Counted from the first letter of the stretch, positions 35,490 to 45,156 are shown. The stretch is DNA of 64,000 nt from Flavobacterium sp. (GCF_027531905.1 NZ_JAPZSU010000021.1:1-64000); one strand, 5' to 3'. Notes: a model not told the origin generated them from the letters alone. Made by a program: numbers and translations.

Positions 35490-36491
35490 TTGGTCTCAAA
35501 TTCTGATCTTTTTTCGATATCCAACCAAAAGCAATTTGAAAAAATTGCTTTAAAAACGTTTCGTTACCAATACGAAAACAACTTGGTTTATCAAGAATTT
35601 TGTGATTTACTACATACTAATGTGCAAAAGGTAAAAACATTGCAACAAATTCCGTTTTTACCCATTCAGTTTTTCAAAAGTCATACGGTTGTGAGCAATA
35701 ACGAAGCTCCTCAAGCTATTTTTACAAGCAGTGGAACTACAGGTATGGCCACCAGCCAACACTTTGTTACTGATGTTTCCCTTTACGAAGAAAGTTATCG
35801 TAGAGGATTTTCTCAATTTTATGGCAACATTGAAAATTATGTCGTTTTAGCGCTTTTACCTTCTTATTTAGAACGCGAAGGCTCCTCTTTGATTTATATG
35901 GTCGAAGATTTGATTCAGTTATCCAATCAACCCGAAAGTGGCTTTTACCTCAATAATCACGAGGAACTAATCAAAAAGATGATAGAGCTGAATCAAGCTG
36001 AAAAAAACATACTACTGATTGGTGTTACCTATGCATTGCTCGATTTAATAGAATATGCGAAATCAATTGCATTCCCCCTTTGGGGGTTAGGGGGCTCCAC
36101 CATCATTATGGAAACGGGCGGTATGAAAGGCAAACGCAAAGAAATGATACGCGAAGAATTACACCAACAGTTATGCGCTGGTTTTGGAGTTTCTAGCATT
36201 CATTCAGAATACGGGATGACCGAATTACTCTCACAGGCGTATTCACTTGGAGAAGGCATATTTGAATGCCCTTCTTGGATGCAAATACTCATTCGAGATA
36301 CCGAAGATCCTTTAAGCTATATAACCAACGGAAAGACTGGAGGAATCAACGTAATTGATTTGGCCAATCGCAATTCCTGCTCTTTTATTGCTACTCAAGA
36401 TTTGGGTAAAAAATACGCTAACGGTACTTTTGAAGTGTTAGGTCGTTTTGACAACTCAGATATTCGTGGGTGTAATTTGATGGTGGTTTAA
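35490..36491 (+). CDS. LuxE-like acyl-protein synthetase / acyltransferase
   Basis: The 333-residue protein has the AMP-forming ligase signature IFTSSGTTGMATSQHF (P-loop-like SGTTG) and the pattern of the LuxE/acyl-protein synthetase family (IPFLPIQFFKSH near the start, SEYGMTELLSQAYS later). It probably activates an acyl group; the partner is unknown. The start is TTG at 35490, because a promoter lies directly before it and the next in-frame ATG is internal. A GC-rich repeat (36069-36097) is inserted in frame and encodes PLWGLGGS in the middle of the protein. Confidence 0.8.
   Translation: MVSNSDLFSISNQKQFEKIALKTFRYQYENNLVYQEFCDLLHTNVQKVKTLQQIPFLPIQFFKSHTVVSNNEAPQAIFTSSGTTGMATSQHFVTDVSLYEESYRRGFSQFYGNIENYVVLALLPSYLEREGSSLIYMVEDLIQLSNQPESGFYLNNHEELIKKMIELNQAEKNILLIGVTYALLDLIEYAKSIAFPLWGLGGSTIIMETGGMKGKRKEMIREELHQQLCAGFGVSSIHSEYGMTELLSQAYSLGEGIFECPSWMQILIRDTEDPLSYITNGKTGGINVIDLANRNSCSFIATQDLGKKYANGTFEVLGRFDNSDIRGCNLMVV
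36069..36097 (-). repeat. Solo GC-rich palindromic repeat in the LuxE-like gene
   Basis: The plus strand reads ATTCCCCCTTTGGGGG then TTAGGGGGCTCC. It is the same unit as those at 51192, 51591 and 54257, and is read in frame here as PLWGLGGS. Confidence 0.8.
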
Positions 36492-36501
36492 TTCTTTTTT
36501 T

Positions 36502-37221
36502 ATGAAAAAAATATTGATGTTATTTTTTTGCTTTCCACTATTGGTTGCTGCTCAATTACAAATAAAAATCAACACAATTACTACTGATAACAGTGATAAA
36601 AACCATAGAAAATTCAACATTGAATATACTTTAGAAAACACTAGTGATAAAGAAATTGCTTTTTTCTTTACTCCAAATCATTTCAATTCTGCTCACCGTG
36701 GATCCTTGCAAACAGCAATGTTATTTAAAATATTTCAAAATGACACATTAATTCCAGCCGACGGAATGCTATCGAATTCAAAAAATGATTACTCGAAACT
36801 CTCGAATGTATTAGATGTTGAGGAAAGAATTAAAGTTTTGGATAAAATGAAAGCAGATGAACTAAACATCACTTTGGACTCACTCCGCTCCTATCGAAAA
36901 AGAATAACTAGTGATCCTGATTTTTTTCAAAAAGAATCTAGCAAAAAATTAATGAGTAGCATAATTAGGCTGCCTTCAAAATCACACAAAACGTACCATC
37001 AAATTCTTTATTGGAACAAAAAAAGATACTTTAAAACCGATGATAACGAATATTATTTAGGAGAAACAAGTCCCTTTTTTATTGAACTTTGCTTAGTTGC
37101 ACTTAAAGAAGAATTGAGTTTTAAATTAAGTCCAGAAGACTTCAAAACCATAAAAAATAATCCTTCTTTCATCAAAGGCTATTTTACATCCAACAAAACT
37201 CTCATCGATTTGTCAAAATAA
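36502..37221 (+). CDS. Exported protein of unknown function
   Basis: The 239 residues begin with a signal peptide (MKKILMLFFCFPLLVAAQ). The rest has an early beta-rich part (NIEYTLENTSDKEIAFFF) that looks like an Ig-like or DUF-type fold, and a helical second half (LDSLRSYRKRITSD). I do not recognise a family. It starts 10 bases after the LuxE-like gene and may be co-transcribed with it. A weak hairpin lies just after the stop, convergent with tyrS. Confidence 0.6.
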   Translation: MKKILMLFFCFPLLVAAQLQIKINTITTDNSDKNHRKFNIEYTLENTSDKEIAFFFTPNHFNSAHRGSLQTAMLFKIFQNDTLIPADGMLSNSKNDYSKLSNVLDVEERIKVLDKMKADELNITLDSLRSYRKRITSDPDFFQKESSKKLMSSIIRLPSKSHKTYHQILYWNKKRYFKTDDNEYYLGETSPFFIELCLVALKEELSFKLSPEDFKTIKNNPSFIKGYFTSNKTLIDLSK

Positions 37222-37271
37222 AAAAGTCCACAATAAAAATTGCAGACTTTTGAATGTATAAATTTCGGGTG

Positions 37272-38564
37272 TTACACCACTCTAATTACAAAATAATTTT
37301 TCTTACCACTTTGCAACAAGACGAATCTATCGTTGATTAAATCATTGGCTGTCAACACAAAATCTTCTTTTACTTTTTCTCTATTTACAGAAATAGAATT
37401 GGCTGTCAAAGCTCTTCTCGCTTCTCCATTCGATTTAAAGAAACCTGTTTTTTCATTTAAAACTGTAATGATATCCAAGCCAGCTTCCACTTCATTTTTG
37501 GCAATTTCTGCCTGAGGAACACCATCAAAAACTTCTAAGAATGTGGCTTCATCTAATTGTTTCAAATCATCAGCCGTAGCATTTCCAAACAAAATTCCAG
37601 AAGCTTTAATCGCATTTTCTAAATCTTCCTTAGAATGTACCATAATCGTGATTTCCTCGGCTAATTTCTTTTGTAATAAACGCAAATGCGGTGCTTCTCT
37701 ATGTTGCAACGTCAACTCCTCGATGGCTTCTTTAGTCAAAAATGTAAAAATTTTGATGTATTTCTCAGCGTCAACATCAGAAGTATTCAACCAATATTGG
37801 TAGAATTTATATGGAGAAGTTCTAGCGGCATCCAACCAGATATTTCCTCCTTCGGATTTTCCAAACTTAGTTCCATCAGCTTTAGTAATCAAAGGACAAG
37901 TTAGAGCATAAGCTTTCCCTCCTTCTTTTCTACGAACCAATTCGGTTCCTGTGGTAATATTTCCCCATTGGTCACTTCCTCCCATTTGTAGGGTACAACC
38001 TTTGGCTTTGTATAAATGCAAGAAATCATAGCCTTGCACCAACTGATAGGTAAACTCCGTGAAAGACATTCCCTCGGCTGCTTCTGAGGACAAACGTTTC
38101 TTTACCGAATCTTTCGCCATCATATAATTCACTGTAATATGCTTTCCGATATCGCGAATGAAATCCAGAAACGAAAATTCTTTCATCCAGTCATAGTTGT
38201 TCACCAATTCGGCAGCATTATCAGCATTCGAAGTGAAATCTAAGAAACGAGCCAATTGACCTTTTATCGCTTCTTGATTATGACGTAAAGTAGCTTCGTC
38301 TAATAAATTTCTCTCATTTGATTTCCCAGATGGGTCTCCAATCATTCCAGTGGCACCACCAACCAAAGCCAATGGTTTATGTCCAGCTAACTGAAAATGT
38401 TTCAATAGCATCACGCCTACCAAATGACCAATATGCAATGAATCGGCAGTTGGGTCAATACCCACATATGCCACACGCATTTGCTCCAACAAATGTTCTT
38501 CGGTGCCTGGCATAACATCGTGGAGCATTCCTCTCCAAGTCACTTCTTCAATAAAATTCTTCAT
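37272..38564 (-). CDS. tyrS: Tyrosyl-tRNA synthetase
   Basis: This enzyme charges tRNA-Tyr. The class I signatures are H44-I-G-H47 and KFGKS (in [12 protein letters not shown]). The tyrosine pocket shows [12 protein letters not shown] and [11 protein letters not shown]. The C-terminal S4 RNA-binding domain is at about 360-430. The length of 430 is normal. It is a single gene, divergent from the reductase gene at 38646. Confidence 0.97.
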   Translation of the reverse strand: MKNFIEEVTWRGMLHDVMPGTEEHLLEQMRVAYVGIDPTADSLHIGHLVGVMLLKHFQLAGHKPLALVGGATGMIGDPSGKSNERNLLDEATLRHNQEAIKGQLARFLDFTSNADNAAELVNNYDWMKEFSFLDFIRDIGKHITVNYMMAKDSVKKRLSSEAAEGMSFTEFTYQLVQGYDFLHLYKAKGCTLQMGGSDQWGNITTGTELVRRKEGGKAYALTCPLITKADGTKFGKSEGGNIWLDAARTSPYKFYQYWLNTSDVDAEKYIKIFTFLTKEAIEELTLQHREAPHLRLLQKKLAEEITIMVHSKEDLENAIKASGILFGNATADDLKQLDEATFLEVFDGVPQAEIAKNEVEAGLDIITVLNEKTGFFKSNGEARRALTANSISVNREKVKEDFVLTANDLINDRFVLLQSGKKNYFVIRVV

Positions 38565-38611
38565 TTTTTTTCAATTTTGACAAAGATAACAATTTCGATG
38601 GCAATGACAAT

Positions 38612-38640
38612 TTGAGTTATGAGTCAAAATAGTATATTTG
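38612..38640 (+). promoter_or_regulatory. Promoter of the NAD-dependent reductase gene
   Basis: TTG (38612) and TATATTTG (38633) are 18 bases apart, a full match to the TTG-17/19-TAnnTTTG form. The ATG at 38646 is only five bases after it, so the message would be leaderless or nearly so. This rules out the upstream start at 38619. Confidence 0.75.
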
Positions 38641-38645
38641 CCCAT

Positions 38646-39638
38646 ATGATATTAGTAACAGGAGGAACTGGCTTAGTTGGCGCACATTTATTACTTCATT
38701 TGATAGAAAATGGAGAACAAGTTCGAGCAATCTATCGAACTGAAGCAAATTGTGCTAAAACCAAAGCGCTATTTAGCCATTACCAAAAAGAGCATTTGTT
38801 TGGTGCAATTGAGTGGATATCAGGAGATATTTTGGACATTCCTTCTCTTGAGATGGCATTCCAAAACATTAATCAAGTGTATCATTGTGCTGCTTTGATT
38901 TCCTTTGACCCCAAAGACGAAGACGCCATCCGAAAAACGAATATCGAAGGAACCGCCAATATTGTCAATTTTTGTTTGGCAAAAAAAACTGAAAAATTAT
39001 GTTTTGTGAGTTCGATTGCCGCATTGGGCGACTTAGCCCCTCACGAAACAGAAATCACCGAAACCACCGAATGGAATCCAGAAAAACCACATAGCGATTA
39101 TGCTATTTCAAAATACGGTGCCGAAATGGAAGTTTGGCGAGGTCAGCAAGAAGGACTGAAGGTGATTATTGTAAATCCAGGTGTGATTTTAGGCCCAGGT
39201 TTCCCGTCGCAAGGAAGTGGGACTTTATTTACTACTATAAAAAAAGGCTTGTCATACTACACTTTAGGAACTACTGCTTTTATCGCCATTTCTGATGTAA
39301 TAAATTGTATGTACCGCTTAATGAAAAGTGATTGTTGCAACGAAAGATTCACTTTGATTGCCGAAAATTTAGTTTTCAAAGATGTTTTTTTTACTATCGC
39401 TGATGCCTTAAAAGTAAAAAGACCGACACGATATGCCAGTCCTTTACTTACTACTATTGCTTGGAAAATAGATGCGTTTTTAGCATTCTTATCCATCAAA
39501 AAACGTACTTTTAGTCGTGTGACTGCCAAAGCTTCGCATTCTGCAATACCTTACAGCAACCAGAAAATCGTTTCCCAATTAGAGCCTACTTTTACGAACA
39601 TAAAAACTTACATTCAAGAGATTGCACCTACGTTTTAA
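38646..39638 (+). CDS. NAD-dependent epimerase/dehydratase family reductase
   Basis: The 330-residue extended SDR has the N-terminal nucleotide loop VTGGTGLVG (residues 4-12), the DILD acidic turn, and the catalytic YAISK pair (in HSDYAISKYGAEMEVW). It resembles dihydroflavonol-4-reductase or 3-beta-HSD-like enzymes in its group; the substrate is unknown. The start at 38646 follows from the promoter. The DUF4296 gene ends two bases after its stop, on the other strand. Confidence 0.88.
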   Translation: MILVTGGTGLVGAHLLLHLIENGEQVRAIYRTEANCAKTKALFSHYQKEHLFGAIEWISGDILDIPSLEMAFQNINQVYHCAALISFDPKDEDAIRKTNIEGTANIVNFCLAKKTEKLCFVSSIAALGDLAPHETEITETTEWNPEKPHSDYAISKYGAEMEVWRGQQEGLKVIIVNPGVILGPGFPSQGSGTLFTTIKKGLSYYTLGTTAFIAISDVINCMYRLMKSDCCNERFTLIAENLVFKDVFFTIADALKVKRPTRYASPLLTTIAWKIDAFLAFLSIKKRTFSRVTAKASHSAIPYSNQKIVSQLEPTFTNIKTYIQEIAPTF

Positions 39639-39639
39639 G

Positions 39640-40056
39640 TTATTGTGCTAATTTTTCAGCTCTACTCTTTGAATGGGTTTTGGAGTTCAATTTTACTTTT
39701 TCTTGCTGACGTTTTATAATGGTATCCATTTTATCACTATTGACTTGCAGTCGTTTCTGCACCTGCTCAAACATAGCTTTATACTCCTCAATAGAAGACG
39801 CATAATAAATATTACTTTGCGAAAACTGAGCACTATCAATCTTGTATTTTTTATAAATGAATTCTTTAGGAACAATTTTTTGATACTCCGTTTTAGACAT
39901 CATCTGATATTTTGAAGCATCCAAAATGGCCAAATCGTAAAAAACGTTTACCATAACGGCTTTATCAATCAACTTTTTGGGCGTTTTGACTGTTTCTTCT
40001 TTTCGACATCCAACGAATGAAACTAAGAGTGCAAAAAATAAGATTCCTTTTTTCAT
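39640..40056 (-). CDS. DUF4296 lipoprotein
   Basis: The 138 residues start with a lipoprotein signal (MKKGILFFALLVSFVGC, Cys 17), followed by the DUF4296 pattern VMVNVFYDLAILDASKYQ and YKKYKIDSAQFSQS. The C-terminal tail is rich in Lys and Gln. The function is unknown; the family is limited to Bacteroidota. It is two bases downstream of dihydroorotase on the same strand and is probably co-transcribed. Confidence 0.88.
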   Translation of the reverse strand: MKKGILFFALLVSFVGCRKEETVKTPKKLIDKAVMVNVFYDLAILDASKYQMMSKTEYQKIVPKEFIYKKYKIDSAQFSQSNIYYASSIEEYKAMFEQVQKRLQVNSDKMDTIIKRQQEKVKLNSKTHSKSRAEKLAQ

Positions 40057-40058
40057 TT

Positions 40059-41399
40059 TTATCTATCAAATAATAATCGTTTACCAGCTTTCTTTGGGCT
40101 TACTTTAAAGCCTTGATACACCAATTGACCGTTTACAAAAGTGTGGGTAATTCTAGATTTGAAAGTATAACCTTCAAAAGGCGACCAACCACATTTGGCT
40201 AAAATATTTTCTTTCTTCACACTCCAAGGCAAGCCTGCATTCACAATGGCCAAATCGGCATAATACCCCACTTTAATAAAACCTCTTTTCTCAATTTTGA
40301 AAAGCGATGCAGGATTGTGACACATTTTCTCCACAATTTTTTCGATAGTGATTTTTCCTTGATGATAAGCTTCAAACATTGCCACTACCGCGTGTTGCAC
40401 CAACGGTCCGCCAGAAGGAGCTTTGGTATACACTTGTTTTTTTTCTTCTAGAGTATGAGGCGCGTGATCTGTAGCAATAACATCAATTCTGCCATCATTT
40501 ACCGCTTTCCATAAAGCTTCGCGGTCATTGGCTGTTTTAACTGCTGGATTCCATTTGATAAAGTTTCCTTTGGTTTTATAATCTTCGTCCGAAAACCATA
40601 AGTGGTGAATACATACTTCAGCAGTAATCATTTTCTCAGCCAGTGGAATTTTATTAGTAAACAAATCTAACTCCTTAGCAGTAGAGATGTGAAAAACGTG
40701 TAATCTTGCTCCAGTTTTCTTGGCCAATTCTACAGTTCGAGAAGACGATAAATAACAAGCTTCTTCGCTACGAATCAAAGGATGGCACTCCACAGGAATA
40801 TCGTCACCGTATTGCTCTTTGTATTTTGCTAAATTAGATTTAACCGTGTTTTCATCTTCACAATGCACAGCGATTAGCAATTTTGTACTAGAAAAGATTT
40901 TCTCTAATGAAGCGGTACTGTCTACCAACATATCTCCTGTTGAAGAACCCAAAAAGAGCTTAAGTCCAGCAACATTTCGCGGATTTGTTTTTAAAATTTC
41001 CTCCAAATTATCATTGGTTCCCCCCATCATAAATGAATAGTTGGCAAAAGAAGACTCCGCTGCAATTTGGTATTTTTGTTCCAATAACTCTTGGGTTACC
41101 GCATTTGGAACAGTGTTGGGTTGTTCTATAAACGAAGTTATTCCTCCCGCTACAGCCGCTCTAGATTCTGATTCAATATCGCCTTTATGAGTAAGGCCCG
41201 GTTCTCTAAAATGCACTTGATCATCGATAGCACCAGGAATCAAATAGTTCCCTTCGGCATCAACAATTTTACAATCGGATGACTTTGGGCTAATCGTTTC
41301 TGCAATTTCAACAATTATATCATTTTCAATTAATAAATCACCTTCAAAAATGGCTCCTTCATTTACAATCTTAGCATTTTTTATTAAAATCTTATTCAT
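40059..41399 (-). CDS. Dihydroorotase-family amidohydrolase
   Basis: The 446 residues form a metal-dependent amidohydrolase of the class I dihydroorotase type (pyrimidine synthesis): the DDQVHFREPGLTHK segment, the HVFHIST metal strand and IATDHAPHT near the C-terminus are visible. The usual DxHxH metal motif reads DDQVH here, with Gln in place of the first His. That makes pyrC or a non-catalytic homologue hard to separate; I leave out the symbol. It is upstream of DUF4296 and 10 bases downstream of the GT2 gene on the same strand. Confidence 0.88.
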   Translation of the reverse strand: MNKILIKNAKIVNEGAIFEGDLLIENDIIVEIAETISPKSSDCKIVDAEGNYLIPGAIDDQVHFREPGLTHKGDIESESRAAVAGGITSFIEQPNTVPNAVTQELLEQKYQIAAESSFANYSFMMGGTNDNLEEILKTNPRNVAGLKLFLGSSTGDMLVDSTASLEKIFSSTKLLIAVHCEDENTVKSNLAKYKEQYGDDIPVECHPLIRSEEACYLSSSRTVELAKKTGARLHVFHISTAKELDLFTNKIPLAEKMITAEVCIHHLWFSDEDYKTKGNFIKWNPAVKTANDREALWKAVNDGRIDVIATDHAPHTLEEKKQVYTKAPSGGPLVQHAVVAMFEAYHQGKITIEKIVEKMCHNPASLFKIEKRGFIKVGYYADLAIVNAGLPWSVKKENILAKCGWSPFEGYTFKSRITHTFVNGQLVYQGFKVSPKKAGKRLLFDR

Positions 41400-41409
41400 T
41401 TTTATGGTA

Positions 41410-42135
41410 TTAAAGTCTTCTAATTAACTGTCGCATTCGGAGGGAAATGACTCCAAAAACAGCTTCTATTATAATGGAATTGCTCATTTTTGAAACCCCT
41501 TTGGTTCGATCGGTAAAAATAATCGGAACTTCGGTGATTTCAAATTTTTTGCAATACGTTCTATACTTCATTTCGATTTGAAAAGCATAGCCTACAAACT
41601 TTATTCTATCAATATTAATCCGCTCTAGCACTTCTCTTTTGTAACAAACAAAGCCTGCGGTTGCGTCGTGAATTTTCATTCCAGTAATCATTCTAACGTA
41701 AACAGAAGCAAAATACGACATCAAAACGCGACTCAACGGCCAGTTGACCACATTAACTCCCGTTACATATCGAGAACCTATGGCTAAGTCGGCTCCGCCT
41801 AAATGACAAGCATCGTATAGTTTTTCTAAATCGTTAGGATTATGAGAGAAATCGGCATCCATTTCAAAAATGAATTGGTAGTCCCTTTGCAACGCCCACT
41901 TAAAGCCATGAACATAGGCTGTTCCTAAACCAGATTTTTCTTTTCTTTTTTCTAAAAACAACCTTTCTGGATATTCTTCTTGAAGCAATGTTACCTTATC
42001 AGCAGTGCGATCGGGTGAGTTATCATCTATAATTAGAACATGAAAAGATTTGTGCTGAGAAAGCGTCGCTCGAATGATTTTTTCGACATTCTCAATTTCG
42101 TTATAGGTTGGAATTATAACTATACTATCGTTCAT
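41410..42135 (-). CDS. Polyprenol-phosphate mannosyltransferase-like GT2 enzyme
   Basis: The 241-residue family 2 glycosyltransferase has PTYNEIENV near its start, the IIDDNSPD motif, the DADFSHNP (DXD-like) metal site and a C-terminal FTDRTKGVSKMS segment. It resembles dolichol-phosphate mannose synthase and its bacterial polyprenol versions, which make lipid-linked sugar donors. There is no C-terminal membrane domain, as is common in bacteria. It heads the GT2 - dihydroorotase - DUF4296 run on the minus strand. Confidence 0.92.
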   Translation of the reverse strand: MNDSIVIIPTYNEIENVEKIIRATLSQHKSFHVLIIDDNSPDRTADKVTLLQEEYPERLFLEKRKEKSGLGTAYVHGFKWALQRDYQFIFEMDADFSHNPNDLEKLYDACHLGGADLAIGSRYVTGVNVVNWPLSRVLMSYFASVYVRMITGMKIHDATAGFVCYKREVLERINIDRIKFVGYAFQIEMKYRTYCKKFEITEVPIIFTDRTKGVSKMSNSIIIEAVFGVISLRMRQLIRRL

Positions 42136-42238
42136 ATTTGTAGCAATTTCACGGCAAAAGTAAACTTTTTATAGCATTTGATTCATAATAAATCTATAAT
42201 AAAAAGATTCAAACAAAAAATTAGTAATTTTGTTGGCT

Positions 42239-42910
42239 ATGATGGATCCCATACTTCACCCAAGAATAATAGAGAATAAAGACTGGGCAACTGCTCTATT
42301 TGTTTTATCATTGGTATTGATTGCTTTAACCAAATCGATGTACGAAAATCGTTTCAATGAATTCACTAAATTGATTTATTCGGACAAATATGTCAAAATG
42401 TATCGCGATAGCAGCCATATAATGAGCGGTTTTACGATAACACTTTTTATAGTCCAAATCATATCATTTGCTTTTTTTCTACAGCTTTTTTTAAGTTATT
42501 ACGGTCGGGCTTCAAAATCAGATTGGATGTTGTTTATTCAATTGTTTACGTTTCTTACTTATTTTATTTTAGCCAAATTTTTACTAGAAAAAATTATTGC
42601 TACTGCTTTTAATATTGAAGACATAATGGAGCAATTCAATTTGAAGAAAGTAACCTATCGAACTTACATTGGGTTAATCATCTTACCAATCGATTTAATT
42701 CTTTATTATTTTGATGTCTTTTCCAAAAACATTTTTTTACCAATTTTTGTTATTATACTGATAATAAACCTCTTCACATATCTACTCACAATAAAAAAAT
42801 ACCAAAGTTTAATAATGAGTAAATTGTTTTATTTTATTTTATATCTTTGCGCACTTGAAATAGCACCCTATTATTTTATGTATTATTGGTTTACAAAAGG
42901 GAATACTTAG
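42239..42910 (+). CDS. DUF4271 membrane protein
   Basis: The protein has about six hydrophobic helices, with the conserved start NKDWATALFVLSLVLIALTKSMYENRF and a central FLTYFILAKFLLEKIIATAFN segment that fit DUF4271. The function is unknown. In Flavobacteriia this gene commonly precedes the HemD-like gene, as here (12-base gap). A TAATTTTG promoter element (42225-42232) ends six bases before the ATG at 42239; a second ATG is at 42242. The upstream TTG overlaps the promoter and is rejected. Confidence 0.85.
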   Translation: MMDPILHPRIIENKDWATALFVLSLVLIALTKSMYENRFNEFTKLIYSDKYVKMYRDSSHIMSGFTITLFIVQIISFAFFLQLFLSYYGRASKSDWMLFIQLFTFLTYFILAKFLLEKIIATAFNIEDIMEQFNLKKVTYRTYIGLIILPIDLILYYFDVFSKNIFLPIFVIILIINLFTYLLTIKKYQSLIMSKLFYFILYLCALEIAPYYFMYYWFTKGNT

Positions 42911-42922
42911 ACAATATTAACT

Positions 42923-43672
42923 ATGAAAGTGAAAACAATTTTGGTGTCACAACCAGAACCTAAAGTAGAGAACTCTCCTTACTTTGAGTTGCAACAAAAG
43001 CATAAAGTAAAAATTGATTTCAGGCCTTTTATTCATGTAGAAGGAGTCAGCGCAAAAGAAATTCGATTGCAAAAAATCGACCTACACAATTACAGCGCCA
43101 TTATTTTAACCAGTCGTAATGCGGTAGATCACTTTTTTAGAGTGGCCGAAGAAATGCGATACAAAGTTCCCGAAGATTTAAAATATTTTTGTCAATCTGA
43201 AGCTATTGCTTTTTATCTTCAAAAATATGTAGTGTACAGAAAACGTAAAATTTATGTTGGACCAAAAGATTTCGCCGATTTATCTCCGCTAATCAAAAAG
43301 TATAAAGACGAAAAATTCTTATTACCCGCATCTGATCAATTGAATGCAGATATTCCAGTTACTTTAAATGCTTTGAAAGTAGATTGGACACCCGCTACTT
43401 TTTACAAAACCGTAATGAGTGACTTATCGGATTTGGCTGATGTATATTATGATGTTTTGGCTTTTTTCAGTCCAACTGGAATCAAATCATTGTATAAAAA
43501 CTTTCCAGATTTCGAACAAAACAACACGAGAATTGCTGTTTTTGGAAGCACAACGCAAAAAGAAGCCCTAGACCATGGATTACGTGTAGATATTATGGCA
43601 CCCACTCCAGGGACACCCTCAATGACTATGGCGTTAGAAAAATACATTGCAGAGGCTAACAAAGGAAAATAA
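42923..43672 (+). CDS. hemD: Uroporphyrinogen-III synthase-like protein
   Basis: The 249 residues match HemD in layout: two Rossmann-like halves, with ILTSRNAVDHFF in the first and VLAFFSPTGIKSLYKNF and IAVFGSTTQKEALDHG in the second. HemD cyclises hydroxymethylbilane in tetrapyrrole synthesis. Sequence conservation in this family is low, so the call is by pattern. It is 12 bases after the DUF4271 gene and followed by a terminator. Confidence 0.85.
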   Translation: MKVKTILVSQPEPKVENSPYFELQQKHKVKIDFRPFIHVEGVSAKEIRLQKIDLHNYSAIILTSRNAVDHFFRVAEEMRYKVPEDLKYFCQSEAIAFYLQKYVVYRKRKIYVGPKDFADLSPLIKKYKDEKFLLPASDQLNADIPVTLNALKVDWTPATFYKTVMSDLSDLADVYYDVLAFFSPTGIKSLYKNFPDFEQNNTRIAVFGSTTQKEALDHGLRVDIMAPTPGTPSMTMALEKYIAEANKGK

Positions 43673-43693
43673 TACATCTCAATTCCAAAATAT

Positions 43694-43737
43694 AAAATCC
43701 AAATTCCAATTACTAAACGGAATTTGGATTTTTTTAT
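43694..43737 (+). terminator. Terminator after hemD (ATCCAAATTCC hairpin family)
   Basis: AAATCCAAATTCC pairs with GGAATTTGGATTT, then seven T. The same hairpin recurs at 47161 and 49256. Confidence 0.88.
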
Positions 43738-43802
43738 ACCCTCAAATTTGATTTTAATTTCAAATCTAAACTAAAATCATTATTTTAGTTAAAAATTATA
43801 AC

Positions 43803-44273
43803 ATGAAAATCAATTCACTTATAGTTGAAATTGACGGAATCGACAAAGAAATCTTGCGCTACCTTATGGAGGATGCCAGAAAACCCATTTTGCAAATCGC
43901 CAACAAAATTGGAATTTCGGGAGCCGCCATTCATCAACGACTGCGCAAATTGGAGCAATCGGGCGTAATTTCTGGGTCTAAATTCACAGTAAACCACAAA
44001 GTATTAGGCTATAACACGATGGCTTTCGTTGGAGTATATCTCGATAAAGCCGCCCGAAATTCAGAAGCGGTAAAAGATTTAAAAAAAATTCCAGAAGTAC
44101 TCGAATGCCATTACACCACTGGTAACTGGTCTATTTTGATTAAAATCATTTGCCGAGATAATGAACACTTAATGCAGCTTTTGAATTCAAAAATCCAGAC
44201 TATAGAAGGTGTTTCTAGAACTGAAACGTTTATTTCGCTAGAACAGCAAATAGAACGACAAATACAACTCTAA
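43803..44273 (+). CDS. Lrp/AsnC family transcriptional regulator
   Basis: The 156 residues have an N-terminal helix-turn-helix (about 10-60: GIDKEILRYLMEDARKPILQIANKIGISGAAIHQRLRKLEQSG in two pieces) and a C-terminal RAM ligand-binding domain (about 70-150). These proteins respond to amino acids and bind DNA as oligomers. It is a single gene. A run of CAAATTT repeats and a hairpin follow. Confidence 0.92.
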   Translation: MKINSLIVEIDGIDKEILRYLMEDARKPILQIANKIGISGAAIHQRLRKLEQSGVISGSKFTVNHKVLGYNTMAFVGVYLDKAARNSEAVKDLKKIPEVLECHYTTGNWSILIKIICRDNEHLMQLLNSKIQTIEGVSRTETFISLEQQIERQIQL

Positions 44274-44321
44274 AAATCCCAAATCCCAAATTTCAAATTT
44301 CAAATTTCAAATTCTAGTAAA

Positions 44322-44357
44322 AAAAATCCAACCTCAAGACTTCGAGATTGGAATTTA
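44322..44357. terminator. Hairpin between the Lrp gene and the zinc peptidase gene
   Basis: AATCCAACCTC pairs with GAGATTGGAATT around a short loop, between two convergent genes. It is preceded by tandem TTTCAAA units (44290-44316). Confidence 0.65.
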
Positions 44358-44382
44358 AATGTTCTGTCTTGGAATTTTTCTT

Positions 44383-45069
44383 TTACTCCCTTCTACCACC
44401 CAAATAGATAGAAACATAGTATAACAAAGTCGCGATAGAACCTAAAGCCGCTACTACATAGGTTCTAGCTGCCCATTTTAAGGAATCTTCGGCTCCATCA
44501 TACTCGGCACGATTGAGCATGTTCTTATTTTTCAACCAAGCTAAGGCGCGATTGCTAGCATCATATTCTACTGGCAAAGTAACAATGGAAAACAAAGTGG
44601 TGGCTGCAAAAATCACAATCCCAATCAGCAACAAGCTCGGAAAGGTTTTAATCATTAGAATTCCTGCCAACAAAATCCATTGCACAAATCCAGAAGCTAC
44701 GCTTACAACAGGTACCAACTTAGAACGCATTTGCAACCATTCGTACCCCACAGCATGTTGTACAGCATGACCACATTCGTGCGCCGCCACAGCAGCCGCA
44801 GCCGCATTACGCTGATTATATACCGCCTCACTCAAATTGACCGTTTTATCTACTGGATTGTAATGATCCGTTAATTGTCCTGGAGTCGAAATGACACGAA
44901 CATCATAAATCCCATTATCTGCAAGCATTTTTTGAGCAATCTCTGCACCCGACATGCCGTTTTGCAATTGCAATTTAGAATAGTGCGCGAACTTACTCTT
45001 CAATCTTGAACTCACCAACCAGCTGAAAAGCATAATGGCTCCAGCCAAAATCAAATAACTACTTCCCAT
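44383..45069 (-). CDS. Membrane zinc metallopeptidase (Zn_peptidase_2 type)
   Basis: The 228-residue membrane protein has a first helix near the start (YLILAGAIMLFSWLVS), the zinc motif HECGH (in AAHECGHAVQHAVGYEW), and three more helices. The layout is that of PF04298 putative neutral zinc metallopeptidases; substrates are unknown. I chose the ATG at 45069 (MGSSYL) because the 28-residue extension before it is Lys-rich and is not conserved in shape. It stands alone between the hairpin and the first sigma triad. Confidence 0.88.
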   Translation of the reverse strand: MGSSYLILAGAIMLFSWLVSSRLKSKFAHYSKLQLQNGMSGAEIAQKMLADNGIYDVRVISTPGQLTDHYNPVDKTVNLSEAVYNQRNAAAAAVAAHECGHAVQHAVGYEWLQMRSKLVPVVSVASGFVQWILLAGILMIKTFPSLLLIGIVIFAATTLFSIVTLPVEYDASNRALAWLKNKNMLNRAEYDGAEDSLKWAARTYVVAALGSIATLLYYVSIYLGGRRE

Positions 45070-45156
45070 ATTTTTGTTTTTTAGTTTTATTTTTTTTGTC
45101 TTATTTATTGACCACAATTTACGAACCAAAATTAAAAAATGCCATTTTGACACGAG

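Noticed and set aside
38619..38645. Earlier start for the reductase gene
   Set aside because: It lies within the TTG-18-TATATTTG promoter.
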